Shown here piece after piece: positions 53,184 to 61,520 of a stretch of 64,000 nucleotides of DNA. Position numbers and translations under genes: made by a program. The stretch is from NCBI RefSeq assembly GCF_003350405.1, contig NZ_QQAW01000003.1, positions 186,001 to 250,000 on the forward strand, written 5' to 3'. Source of the stretch: Gluconacetobacter liquefaciens (lineage in GTDB: Bacteria; Pseudomonadota; Alphaproteobacteria; Acetobacterales; Acetobacteraceae). The notes beneath the pieces are model-generated. The model was not told the origin of the DNA. It saw only the letters and a list, made by a program, of their open reading frames with translations, and made no database searches. Position 1 is the first letter of the stretch; every line of letters starts with the position of its first letter.

Positions 53184-54938
53184 GGCGCATCCTTCCGCCA
53201 GCAGGATTTCCCGCACCATGCTGTCGGGAACGTCGCGGCAGGTGAAAGCCTGCCCGATGCCGTGCACGAGGACGAAGGACAGGCGCCCGTCGCGCATCTT
53301 CTTGTCGCGCTGCATGTGGGCAAGCAGCCTTTCGGCCGAAAATGTCTGCTCCAGGTCGCGCAGCCGGGCCGGCATGCCCAGCCGTTCCAGGTGGGTCGTC
53401 ACGCGCTCGACATCCGCGCTGCTGCACAGGCCCATCCGCTCGGAGGTGACGAAGGCCAGGCGCAGGCCGAGCGACACGGCTTCGCCATGTAGCAGGCGAC
53501 CGTCATATCCCAGTTCGGCTTCCAGTGCGTGGCCGAACGTGTGCCCGAGATTGAGCAGGGCCCTTCCGTCCGATTTCCGCTCCTCGCGCTCATCGTCTCC
53601 CACGACGGCGGCCTTGAACGCGCAGGCGCGGCGCACGGCCTCGGCCTGGCTGTCGGCGTCGCCATCCAGCACCGCCTGGCCGTTGGCCTCGCACCATTCG
53701 AAGAGGGCGGAGTCGCCGATCAGGCCGGCTTTGACGATTTCGGCGTAGCCGGCGCGGATCTCGCGTGGCGGTAGCGTGGCGAGGGTCGCGGTATCGGCCA
53801 GCACCGCCAGCGGCTGGTGGAATGCTCCGAGAAGGTTCTTGCCGAAGGGGGTGTTGATGCCCGTCTTGCCGCCGACGGAGGAATCGACCTGCGCCAGCAG
53901 GGTGGTGGGAATCTGCACGAAGGGCAGGCCACGCATCGTGGTCGCTGCCGCGAAGCCTGCCAGGTCGCCGACGACGCCGCCGCCCAGCGCAATGACGGTG
54001 GTGCCGCGTTCGACCCCCATCTCCAGCAGGATGCCGGTGACGCGCTCGTATTCCGCCAGCGTCTTGGAGCCTTCTCCCGGCGGCACGACGATGGTTTCGG
54101 CCTGGATTCCGTCCTGTGCCAGCCCCTGGAGCAATTGCGGAAGATGCCGGGATTCGACGGTCGAGTCGGTCACGACCACGACACGCTTCTGGGGCAGGAC
54201 CGGCGAGAGCAGCATGCCGGCGTGGCGCAGGAGGTCCTCGCCGATCGTCACGTCATACCGCCAGCGATCCAGTATGACGGGAACGAGCCGCGGTTGCCGG
54301 CCCAGTGCCAGGGCGTTGATGACGGTCGCGGCGCTCTGTTCCACGCTTTCTTCTCCACAATCCACGGTAATGTCTGCCTCGGCATAGGTCGGGTAACGGA
54401 TGTCCATCAGTTGCGCCAGGACGTCGCGCGGGTTGCCGGCATTCAGGAGTGGTCGGTGGCCCCGCCCCTGGACCCGGCGCACCAGGACGGGCAGCGGGCA
54501 CCGCAGCCATACCGACGTCGCGCGCTCGCGGACGATCGCCCGAGTCATCGGGTCCATGAAGGCGCCGCCGCCCGTCGCCAGCACCACGGGGGGACCGTCG
54601 AGGATGCGGCGGATAACCCTGTGTTCGCCCTTGCGGAACTCGGCTTCGCCATACTGGGTGAACAGGTCGGCGATCGAGCAGCCCGCCGCGCGCTCGATTT
54701 CCAGGTCGGCGTCGATGAATGGCATGCCCAGGCGCGTTGCGATCCGTCGGCCGATCGTCGTCTTTCCGGCCCCCATCAGCCCAACCAGAACGACGCTGTC
54801 TTCGCGCGGGCCGTGGCCTGGGAAGAGGGGGAGGGGCGTCCCGGTACCGTGAGCGGAAGAGGCGGACGGCATCGCCTGGTCCCCGGCGAAAGGTTGAGCT
54901 GTGGACTCGGACGGATCGGAGGCGTTCTGGCGTGACAT
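53178..54938 (-). CDS. aroKB: Fused shikimate kinase / 3-dehydroquinate synthase
   Basis: This 586-residue bifunctional protein has shikimate kinase at about residues 45-215 (Walker A VLVGLMGAGKTTIGRR near 54, GMPFIDADLEIE, VLATGGGAF, RGHRPLL) and 3-dehydroquinate synthase at about 225-586 (VPPGEGSKTLAEYERV, ALGGGVVGDLAGFAA, IPTTLLAQVDSSVGGKTGIN, LLNLGHTFGHALEAE). The enzymes catalyse steps 5 and 2 of the shikimate pathway. In most bacteria they are separate adjacent genes, here joined in one frame without a stop. The start at 54938 is set by ATG, and another ATG occurs at residue 23. Both active sites look intact. Confidence 0.93.
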   Translation of the reverse strand: MSRQNASDPSESTAQPFAGDQAMPSASSAHGTGTPLPLFPGHGPREDSVVLVGLMGAGKTTIGRRIATRLGMPFIDADLEIERAAGCSIADLFTQYGEAEFRKGEHRVIRRILDGPPVVLATGGGAFMDPMTRAIVRERATSVWLRCPLPVLVRRVQGRGHRPLLNAGNPRDVLAQLMDIRYPTYAEADITVDCGEESVEQSAATVINALALGRQPRLVPVILDRWRYDVTIGEDLLRHAGMLLSPVLPQKRVVVVTDSTVESRHLPQLLQGLAQDGIQAETIVVPPGEGSKTLAEYERVTGILLEMGVERGTTVIALGGGVVGDLAGFAAATTMRGLPFVQIPTTLLAQVDSSVGGKTGINTPFGKNLLGAFHQPLAVLADTATLATLPPREIRAGYAEIVKAGLIGDSALFEWCEANGQAVLDGDADSQAEAVRRACAFKAAVVGDDEREERKSDGRALLNLGHTFGHALEAELGYDGRLLHGEAVSLGLRLAFVTSERMGLCSSADVERVTTHLERLGMPARLRDLEQTFSAERLLAHMQRDKKMRDGRLSFVLVHGIGQAFTCRDVPDSMVREILLAEGCAA

Positions 54939-55036
54939 GAAGGCCAACCTACCATAGAGCAAAGACAACTCGCCATGTCGCATCATGGCCGGATCTTCCG
55001 GCGAGGCGGCGGGCATCATTGCGTTGGGGTTCGGTT

Positions 55037-55180
55037 ATGCTGCGCATCCTGCTGGCTCTTGCGGGTATTGGGGTTGTGGTCGGAATCGGTGGGTTCATGT
55101 CGCTGGGTGCGTTTCCGCCGCCGGCACCGACCGTGCCGGTACACAAGGATCTGCCGCCGGATCGATTCGTCCATTCATGA
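55037..55180 (+). CDS. Small membrane or exported protein overlapping xerD, 47 aa
   Basis: This 47-codon ORF starts at ATG 55037 and encodes a hydrophobic N-terminus (MLRILLALAGIGVVVGIGGF) followed by a Pro-rich tail ending DRFVHS. Its TGA overlaps the xerD ATG (ATGA), which suggests real translational coupling. No family is recognised. The hydrophobic start could be an anchor or signal peptide. Confidence 0.55.
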   Translation: MLRILLALAGIGVVVGIGGFMSLGAFPPPAPTVPVHKDLPPDRFVHS

Positions 55181-56109
55181 GCGCGGCCGTTCAGGCCGAA
55201 TCGTTCCTGGAAATGCTGGCGGCCGAGCGTGGGGCGGCCGCGAATACGCTGGGGGCCTATGCCCGGGACCTGCGTGACCTCGAATCGTTTGTGGCGCAGG
55301 CCGGGTGCGCGATGGCGGATGCCGACGCGGGCGTGTTGCGTGACTACATGGCGGGACTCGCCCAGGCCGGCCTGTCGCCCCGGACGCAGGCGCGGCGGCT
55401 GTCCTGCCTGAAGCAGTTCTATCTGTTCCTGAGCCGTGAAGGGTTGCGGACCGACAATCCGGCTGCATTGCTCGACGCGCCCCGTTTGCCGGCCACATTG
55501 CCGCGCTTCCTGACCGAAGAGGAAGTCGATGCGCTGCTGGGCGCGTGCGACATGCCGCCTGATGACGGGCGGCGCTGGCTGGCCGCGCGTGCGGCGCTGG
55601 AAATTCTGTACGCGTCCGGGTTGCGGATTTCGGAACTACTGGCGTTGCCACGCCGTGCCCTGACGGGCGACGCGCGGATGCTGCTGGTGCGCGGCAAGGG
55701 GGGGCGGGAACGTCTGGTGCCCTTATCCGTCCAGGCACGTGCGGCGGCCGAGGCGCTGGCGACGCGGGATCAGGCACTGCGCAGCCCTTACCTGTTTCCC
55801 GGCCGGGATGGGCAGCGGCCGCTGACACGGCAGGGATTCGATCGGATCCTGCATGATGTGGCGCTTCGGGCAGGGCTGGACCCCGCGCGCCTGTCGCCGC
55901 ATGTGCTGCGCCATTCCTTTGCCACGCACATGCTGGCGCGTGGGGCCGACCTGCGTGCTCTTCAGATGCTTCTGGGCCATGCCGACATCGCCACGACACA
56001 GATCTATACCCATGTGCTGGCCGAACGGTTGCGCGCGGTGGTCGAGGCACATCATCCGCTCGCAGGTGGGCGAAAGGGCGCGGGTGGGCAGGGGAATACG
56101 TCGTCATAA
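55177..56109 (+). CDS. xerD: Site-specific tyrosine recombinase XerD
   Basis: This 310-residue tyrosine recombinase works with XerC at dif to resolve chromosome dimers. The N-terminal SAM-like core-binding domain (FLEMLAAERGAAANTLGAYARDL) is followed by a catalytic domain with Arg in LYASGLRISELLAL, HVLRHSFATHML with the HxxR pair, GHADIATTQIYTHV with His and the nucleophilic Tyr, and the lysine in VRGKGGRERLVPL. It lies in the aroKB/xerD/accA neighbourhood seen in many alphaproteobacteria, so it is the chromosomal recombinase rather than a phage integrase. Confidence 0.9.
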   Translation: MSAAVQAESFLEMLAAERGAAANTLGAYARDLRDLESFVAQAGCAMADADAGVLRDYMAGLAQAGLSPRTQARRLSCLKQFYLFLSREGLRTDNPAALLDAPRLPATLPRFLTEEEVDALLGACDMPPDDGRRWLAARAALEILYASGLRISELLALPRRALTGDARMLLVRGKGGRERLVPLSVQARAAAEALATRDQALRSPYLFPGRDGQRPLTRQGFDRILHDVALRAGLDPARLSPHVLRHSFATHMLARGADLRALQMLLGHADIATTQIYTHVLAERLRAVVEAHHPLAGGRKGAGGQGNTSS

Positions 56110-56212
56110 GGCGCGCGGCGAGTGGCGCCGGGCGGTCGTGCCACCCGATGGATTTAGTGGCGGACCGGGTGGGGGGACTTGGCAGGATTCGTGGCTGTGC
56201 TATCCGCACGGG

Positions 56213-57169
56213 ATGCGCCAGTTTTTAGATTTTGAAAAGTCGGTCGCCGAGCTTGAGAACAAGATCGACGAACTCCGTCACATGTCCGGCCCCGACGGCA
56301 TCAATATCGCCGAGGAGATCGCCCGTCTGACCGAAAAGTCGGACAAGCAGCTTCGGGCCGCCTATGCCAAGCTGACACCTGGGCAGAAGGTCCAGGTCGC
56401 CCGGCATGCGCAGCGACCGCACACGGCCGAATATATCGGCACTCTGATCCAGGATTTCACGCCGCTGGCCGGCGACCGCCTGTTCGGCGAGGACAAGGCT
56501 GTCATCGGTGGAATCGGCCGTTTCCAGGATATTCCGGTGGTGGTGATCGGAACCGAGCGCGGGTCGGAGCTGGAGAGCCGGCTGGAGCATAATTTTGGCA
56601 TGGCGCGCCCCGAGGGCTATCGCAAGGCGCAGCGCCTGATGAAACTTGCGGGCCGTTTCGGCATGCCGATCCTGACCTTTATCGACACGGCGGGCGCGTG
56701 GCCCGGCATCGACGCCGAGGCACGCGGCCAGGCGGAGGCGATCGCACGATCCATCGATACCTGCCTCTCGGCCCCGGTGCCGGTGATCGCCACCGTGATC
56801 GGCGAAGGCGGGTCGGGCGGGGCCATCGCCCTGGGGGCGGGCGACCGGGTGATGATGCTGGAGCATGCGATCTATTCGGTTATTTCGCCTGAAGCCTGTG
56901 CGTCGATTCTGTGGCGTGACCCCAAGCTGGCGACCAGCGCGGCCGAGGCGTTGAAGCTGACGGCCCAGGATCTGCTGCAACTGCACCTGGTCGACCGCAT
57001 CATTCCCGAGCCGCTGGGGGGCGCGCAGCGCGATCCGGAGGTTGCGATTCGCGCGGTTGGCGATGCCATCGCTGCCGAACTGCCGGACTTGATGTCGCTC
57101 AGCGGAGCGATGCTCGTGGCCCAGCGCCGCGAGAAATTCCTCGCCATGGGACGCGACGGCCTGACCTGA
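56213..57169 (+). CDS. accA: Acetyl-CoA carboxylase carboxyltransferase subunit alpha
   Basis: This 318-residue subunit, with AccD, transfers CO2 from biotin to acetyl-CoA to make malonyl-CoA for fatty acid synthesis. Diagnostic parts are FEKSVAELENKIDEL, ARHAQRPHTAEYI, GRFGMPILTFIDTAGAWPGIDAEARGQAEAIA and VIGEGGSGGAIALGAGD, with VISPEACASILWRD towards the C-terminus. The start MRQFLDFEKS is preceded by ACGGG. The length is normal. Confidence 0.96.
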   Translation: MRQFLDFEKSVAELENKIDELRHMSGPDGINIAEEIARLTEKSDKQLRAAYAKLTPGQKVQVARHAQRPHTAEYIGTLIQDFTPLAGDRLFGEDKAVIGGIGRFQDIPVVVIGTERGSELESRLEHNFGMARPEGYRKAQRLMKLAGRFGMPILTFIDTAGAWPGIDAEARGQAEAIARSIDTCLSAPVPVIATVIGEGGSGGAIALGAGDRVMMLEHAIYSVISPEACASILWRDPKLATSAAEALKLTAQDLLQLHLVDRIIPEPLGGAQRDPEVAIRAVGDAIAAELPDLMSLSGAMLVAQRREKFLAMGRDGLT

Positions 57170-57295
57170 CCACCTGAATGGTTGTGTGACTGCGGCCAAA
57201 TCGGACGAACGGCTTTTGGGGGCCGTCACCGTAGGTTGGTGAGCGAGCGTGCCGCGCGAGCGGTGCGCCACCATCGCGCGGTGGCGGCCCCGAAT

Positions 57296-58525
57296 TTATT
57301 GGTCGGGGCGCACGATTATGCAGTCCAGCCCTTGCTGGTGCAGGGATGAGCATGCGGTGGCGGCGCTGCCGCGTGCCAAGCCGGCCAGCCGCGCGCGATA
57401 GAGTGGATGCCCGTTGAACGAGGGGACGGGTTGAACGACGCTGCGTGCGCCGTTCAGGGCGTTGAATGCCGCCTGGCGGGCCATGGTGGTGGCGAATCGG
57501 GCCTGCCCTTCCGAGGCGAACGCGCCGACCTGAATCGACCACTGGCCGTAATTCACGCCGGCCGGGGCCGCGGCAGCCATGGGTGCGCGGGCGGCGACCG
57601 GTGTTGCGACGAATGGTGCGGCGGCCATGGGCTGGGCGACGGTCGGCGTAGGTGGTGGGAGTGCCGACGGCATGGGCGGCGCCAATGGCTGGCAAGGGGC
57701 ATCGGGATCGTAGGCGGCGTCGGGATCTTGGGCACATTGCCGGGCGGGTGTGGAGCGCGGCACGTAGGCCGCGTACTGGACGGGTTGGCCGCCGGTGGGG
57801 TTGGCGATGGTGGGGGTGACGACGATGGGCGGTGCGGCTCGGGATGCCGCCGCCATGGCGACGGGTAGCCTGGTCGGCGTGGCCGACACCATCTGGGTGC
57901 CGCTGCCATAGGCGGCCAGCGGGCCGCTGAGTGCCACCTGCGTGCCCAGGTTTGGTGTGACCGAGGCGAGGTAGTTGACTGTCTCGTTCGGTAGTTGCCG
58001 TCCGGTCTGGAGATAGTCGTCCAGGCGTTGCGGGCCGGCATTGTAGGCGGCGAGAAAGCCCGGTGCACCGTAGCGGTCGTACATCTGCCGGATATAGGCG
58101 GTGCCGGCGAGGATATTGTCGTGCGGTTCGTAAGGGTCCGGTCCCAGCCCGTTCTGCGCCTGCATGTCGGCGTAGGTCTGGGGCATGAGCTGCATCAGGC
58201 CCATGGCGCCGGCGGATGAAGTGATCGGCTGCCCGTGCAGATATTCATGGCCGCCCGATTCCTGTTGCATCACGGCGCGTACCCATTCTTGGGGGACCGA
58301 GAAGCGGGTCGAGGCGTCGGAAATATAGGGCCCCCACGGATCCTGGGGCGAGCCAGGAGCCCGATAGGCACCATTGCGGGGGTAATAGCGGGAATAGCGC
58401 GAACCGGGCGTGCTGCTGCACGCCGCCAGCATGGCGGGGACGATCAGGGCCAGCCCGATCATGGCGGCGTGGCGGCCGCGCCTCCGGCGGGAGCCGGCGG
58501 TAGGGAGGGGGGCTAGATCAGGCAT
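57296..58525 (-). CDS. Lytic transglycosylase with C-terminal SPOR-like domain
   Basis: The 409-residue protein has a lipoprotein-like signal (LALIVPAMLAACSS, lipobox LAAC near residue 35) and a transglycosylase SLT domain (VPQEWVRAVMQQESGG with the catalytic Glu, GAMGLMQLMPQTYADM, AYNAGPQRL). A long Ala/Pro-rich linker leads to a C-terminal SPOR-like region (QWSIQVGAFASEGQARFA to ARLAGLARGSAA). It is probably an outer-membrane-anchored murein hydrolase active at the septum or in wall remodelling. It overlaps the DUF1489 gene by 13 bases, giving a coupled pair. Confidence 0.88.
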   Translation of the reverse strand: MPDLAPLPTAGSRRRRGRHAAMIGLALIVPAMLAACSSTPGSRYSRYYPRNGAYRAPGSPQDPWGPYISDASTRFSVPQEWVRAVMQQESGGHEYLHGQPITSSAGAMGLMQLMPQTYADMQAQNGLGPDPYEPHDNILAGTAYIRQMYDRYGAPGFLAAYNAGPQRLDDYLQTGRQLPNETVNYLASVTPNLGTQVALSGPLAAYGSGTQMVSATPTRLPVAMAAASRAAPPIVVTPTIANPTGGQPVQYAAYVPRSTPARQCAQDPDAAYDPDAPCQPLAPPMPSALPPPTPTVAQPMAAAPFVATPVAARAPMAAAAPAGVNYGQWSIQVGAFASEGQARFATTMARQAAFNALNGARSVVQPVPSFNGHPLYRARLAGLARGSAATACSSLHQQGLDCIIVRPDQ

Positions 58526-58959
58526 AGTCCGGCGAGATCCCGCCGTAATGATTCTGGAAGCATGTCGCCAGTGCCGCCGCTGGCGGTCAGGTCGGGTGGC
58601 GCGTCGGCGGGGGAGAGGTAGCGCCAGCCCTGGAACGGGCGCATCGGGCGTGGCGCGACCGGGACGATCTCCGGTGCCAGCACCATCAGCGCGCAGGCCA
58701 CGCCGTCCTCGCGCGTATCGGGGCAGATCTCGACGACGCGCTGGCGGCACAGGATCAGGCCGCCGATGACCCGGTAGAGCGAGCCGCCATCGAGGATTTC
58801 CGATGCCCGGCGGGGAAACATGCGTGTACGCAGCCACGGGTGGCCGGACGGCCGGGTGCCGTCCAGCCCGTCTCCGGCCCCTTCGGCCATGGTACGCTGC
58901 CGGTGCGCCAGTTCCTCAACCGAAGCGATGCCGACCGCGAGCTTGACCAGGTGCAGCAT
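58513..58959 (-). CDS. DUF1489 family protein
   Basis: This 148-residue protein begins MLHLVKLAVGIASVEELAHRQ and contains RTRMFPRRASEILDGGSLYRVIGGLILCRQRVVEI in two stretches, the core pattern of the DUF1489 family widespread in alphaproteobacteria. Family function is unknown; no catalytic motif is visible. It directly precedes the lytic transglycosylase gene and overlaps it, and follows the nucleoside hydrolase gene by 3 bases. The three may form one transcript. Confidence 0.82.
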   Translation of the reverse strand: MLHLVKLAVGIASVEELAHRQRTMAEGAGDGLDGTRPSGHPWLRTRMFPRRASEILDGGSLYRVIGGLILCRQRVVEICPDTREDGVACALMVLAPEIVPVAPRPMRPFQGWRYLSPADAPPDLTASGGTGDMLPESLRRDLAGLCLI

Positions 58960-58962
58960 GGA

Positions 58963-60108
58963 TCAGGGATGGGCGGCTGGATGCACGTCGCTCTGCGCCT
59001 CGCGCAGGAACGTATCCAGGAAGCGCTGGGCGTTGATCGACTGCACAATTCGTACCTTGCGGATGCCTGTTTCCTTCGGTGCCGTCGCGTCGGGCCAGAC
59101 GACGACGTGGCCGTAATGGGGCCCATTGGCGATGTCGATGTCCATATAGGCGTCGAGCGAAGTACTGATCAGCGTGGGGTCGGCTGCGATGGCCGTCGCC
59201 ATTTCATCCCACATCGGCAGCGGGTCGTAATAGGTGCCGATATAGTCGGTCATCGGTGTGCGTTTCTGCTGGATGCGCTTGAGATAGTCGCGCGTCATCA
59301 TCAGGTCGTTGGACACGTTGCCGACGACGGTGATCGACGGCCAGGGGGCGGTGAGGGTGATGTGTGCGGCCTCGGGATCGAAGATCATATTGAAGTCCGA
59401 AGCGAAATCGACGTTGCCGGTCAGGGCGCGCATGCTGGTGTCCAGCAGGCCGCCCATGAAGATCAGTTCCTTCGCGGTGGCGGCGAAGGTGGGGTCGATA
59501 CGGATCGCCAGTGCCAGGTTGGTCATTGGTCCGGCTTCGACGATCGTGACCTGATGCGGGTGTGCGTGGACCTGCCGGATCAGGAACAGGGCGGCGCTTT
59601 CCGCCGTGGGTTTCAGGCTCGGGGCACCGTCTTTCATCGCCGGTAGTGGCGGCTGTTCGGAGGGGACCTTGTCCATCGAACCCAGTGCGCCCCATGCACC
59701 CTTCCAGGGAATGGTGCCGAACTGCTTCTCGCGCATGCGCATTCGGGGCACGCTGTTGATCAGCGGATAGACGGCACCGTCGGCGACCGGAACGTCGGTT
59801 CGGCCGATGATCTCCAGAAAGCGCCGGAGATGGGCGGATTCCTGATTCTCCCAGCCATCACCAGTGGCGACGGTAAAGCCCAGCACTTTGACGGCGGGGT
59901 TGAACAGCAGGGGGATGATCGATTGCTGGTCGGAACCGCCGGGGCCGAGAAAATCATTGTCCTCGATCACCAGTCGCGGCTCGGCCGCATGAGCGGTCGG
60001 CTGGGTGGCGGCCAGGAGGCCCGCGCCCAGGACGAGCGCACGCAATGCGGTGGGCAGGAGGCGGTGGGAGGCAGTGTGCGTCCGGCGCCGGGAAGGGGAA
60101 AATGGCAT
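58963..60108 (-). CDS. Exported nucleoside hydrolase
   Basis: This 381-residue member of the inosine-uridine nucleoside hydrolase superfamily carries an N-terminal signal peptide (ALRALVLGAGLLAATQPTAHA). The usual DxDxxxDD start is replaced by IEDNDFLGPGGSDQQSIIPLL, as in a distinct exported subgroup. EAGPMTNLALAI and VGNVSND are conserved. It is predicted to split nucleosides in the periplasm, releasing ribose and bases. The ATG at 60108 is chosen because an in-frame ATG at 60279 would bury the signal. A link to the distant purine operon is only suggestive. Confidence 0.82.
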   Translation of the reverse strand: MPFSPSRRRTHTASHRLLPTALRALVLGAGLLAATQPTAHAAEPRLVIEDNDFLGPGGSDQQSIIPLLFNPAVKVLGFTVATGDGWENQESAHLRRFLEIIGRTDVPVADGAVYPLINSVPRMRMREKQFGTIPWKGAWGALGSMDKVPSEQPPLPAMKDGAPSLKPTAESAALFLIRQVHAHPHQVTIVEAGPMTNLALAIRIDPTFAATAKELIFMGGLLDTSMRALTGNVDFASDFNMIFDPEAAHITLTAPWPSITVVGNVSNDLMMTRDYLKRIQQKRTPMTDYIGTYYDPLPMWDEMATAIAADPTLISTSLDAYMDIDIANGPHYGHVVVWPDATAPKETGIRKVRIVQSINAQRFLDTFLREAQSDVHPAAHP

Positions 60109-60293
60109 GCTGCGTCCTGTGTACGAGAGCCCGGCTGTCCGGTCGCCCTGAGACTGTTTTAAAAAGGCTGCATCTGGCAATCCGGCGCGTGTTTTCTCCG
60201 CCGCGTCGCGATTGGCGATTACGTTGCGGTGCTGGGCGAAAACGTGATCCTTGGCCGTTTCTGGCTCAGTATTTATCAAGTTGGAACAGTGTT

Positions 60294-61520
60294 TTAAAGA
60301 ACCATGGCGCCGAGCAGGGCCTCTAGGCGGAGACGGCCCGCATTCGTGGCACGCAGGACGGCCCCCTGGATGGTTTCGTCACGCACGAGGTAGCCCTCTC
60401 CCAGCGCTGCCGCCAGAATCGTCGGATCGAGCGCATCTTTCATCGCCATGCCCGTGCGCTGTGCGAATCGTGCCTCCGGCACGCCTTCGGTGAGGCGCAG
60501 GCCCATCAGCAGCATTTCTCGGGCGCGGTCGCGCGATGTCAGGATGTCATCCTGCATCAGGCCGCTGCCCGTTCGTTCCACCCGTTCGGTCCAGGGTTCC
60601 GGGGCGCGGTGGCGGCGGGTGGCGTGCAGGCCATCCGCCAGGGTCGTTCGGCCATGGGCGCCGGGACCAATTCCAAGATAATCGTCATAGCGCCAGTAGG
60701 TCAGGTTATGGCGGCTTTCCGCTCCCGGCCTGGCGTAGTTCGAGACTTCGTAGGCGGCCAGTCCGTGGCCGGCGGCGACCGTGGCGGTTTCTTCGTACAT
60801 CAAGGCCCCTGAATCCTCGTCGGGCAGGGTCAGCAGCCCCTGGCGATGCAGCCCTTCGAAGCGGGTGCCGGGCTCGATGGTCAGTTGGTAGAGCGACAAA
60901 TGGTCCGATACCAGGGCGAGGGCTTGATTCAGTTCGGCCCGCCAGGCGGCCGGCGACTGGTTCGGCCGGGCATAGATCAGGTCGAAGGAGATCCGCCCGA
61001 ACAGGTCGCGCGCCGTCTCCAGTGCCGCGATGGCCTGGCCGGCGGAATGCTGGCGCCCCAGCAGGTGCAGCGCGTCGTCGTCGAGGCTCTGGATGCCCAG
61101 CGACACCCGATTGATTCCGGCGTTGCGAAAAGCGCGCAGCCGCTCGATTTCGACGCTGGTGGGGTTGGCCTCAAGCGTGATTTCCAGATCGGGAGCTGTG
61201 GCGAACAGGGATCGGGCGTCGGCGATCAGGGCCGCGACCGTCTCGGGCGCCATCAGCGACGGTGTGCCGCCGCCGAAGAAGATCGACCCTAGCCGGCGCG
61301 GGCCGTCTTCGGTCAGGCGGGCGGCTTCATGGGCCAGTTCGCGCCGCAGGGCCGCGGAGAAGCGGGCCTGGGGAATGGTGTCGCGGACGTGGCTGTTGAA
61401 ATCGCAGTACGGGCATTTGGCCAGGCAGAACGGCCAATGGACGTAGAGTGCCAGGGGCGCCCCTTCATTGGCCGGCGCCTGTGCGTCAGATGGCAAGCCG
61501 CACGCCCAGTTCCACCACAC
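60294..61520 (-). CDS. hemW: HemW-like radical SAM protein (coproporphyrinogen dehydrogenase-related)
   Basis: The roughly 408-residue protein has a radical SAM CxxxCxxC cluster in [15 protein letters not shown] near residues 32-39, the GGGTPSLM motif near 86, LEANPTSVE near 117, [14 protein letters not shown] near 132, and a C-terminal HemN-type domain. It matches HemW, thought to be a haem chaperone rather than a true HemN oxidase. The start is uncertain because no ATG lies before the conserved region: GTG 61520 overlaps kup by 35 bases, and TTG 61496 is an alternative. Confidence 0.87.
   Translation of the reverse strand: MWWNWACGLPSDAQAPANEGAPLALYVHWPFCLAKCPYCDFNSHVRDTIPQARFSAALRRELAHEAARLTEDGPRRLGSIFFGGGTPSLMAPETVAALIADARSLFATAPDLEITLEANPTSVEIERLRAFRNAGINRVSLGIQSLDDDALHLLGRQHSAGQAIAALETARDLFGRISFDLIYARPNQSPAAWRAELNQALALVSDHLSLYQLTIEPGTRFEGLHRQGLLTLPDEDSGALMYEETATVAAGHGLAAYEVSNYARPGAESRHNLTYWRYDDYLGIGPGAHGRTTLADGLHATRRHRAPEPWTERVERTGSGLMQDDILTSRDRAREMLLMGLRLTEGVPEARFAQRTGMAMKDALDPTILAAALGEGYLVRDETIQGAVLRATNAGRLRLEALLGAMVL

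Noticed and set aside
55177-56109. Phage or island integrase
   Set aside because: The tyrosine recombinase sits in a conserved aroKB/xerD/accA context and has XerD length and motifs.
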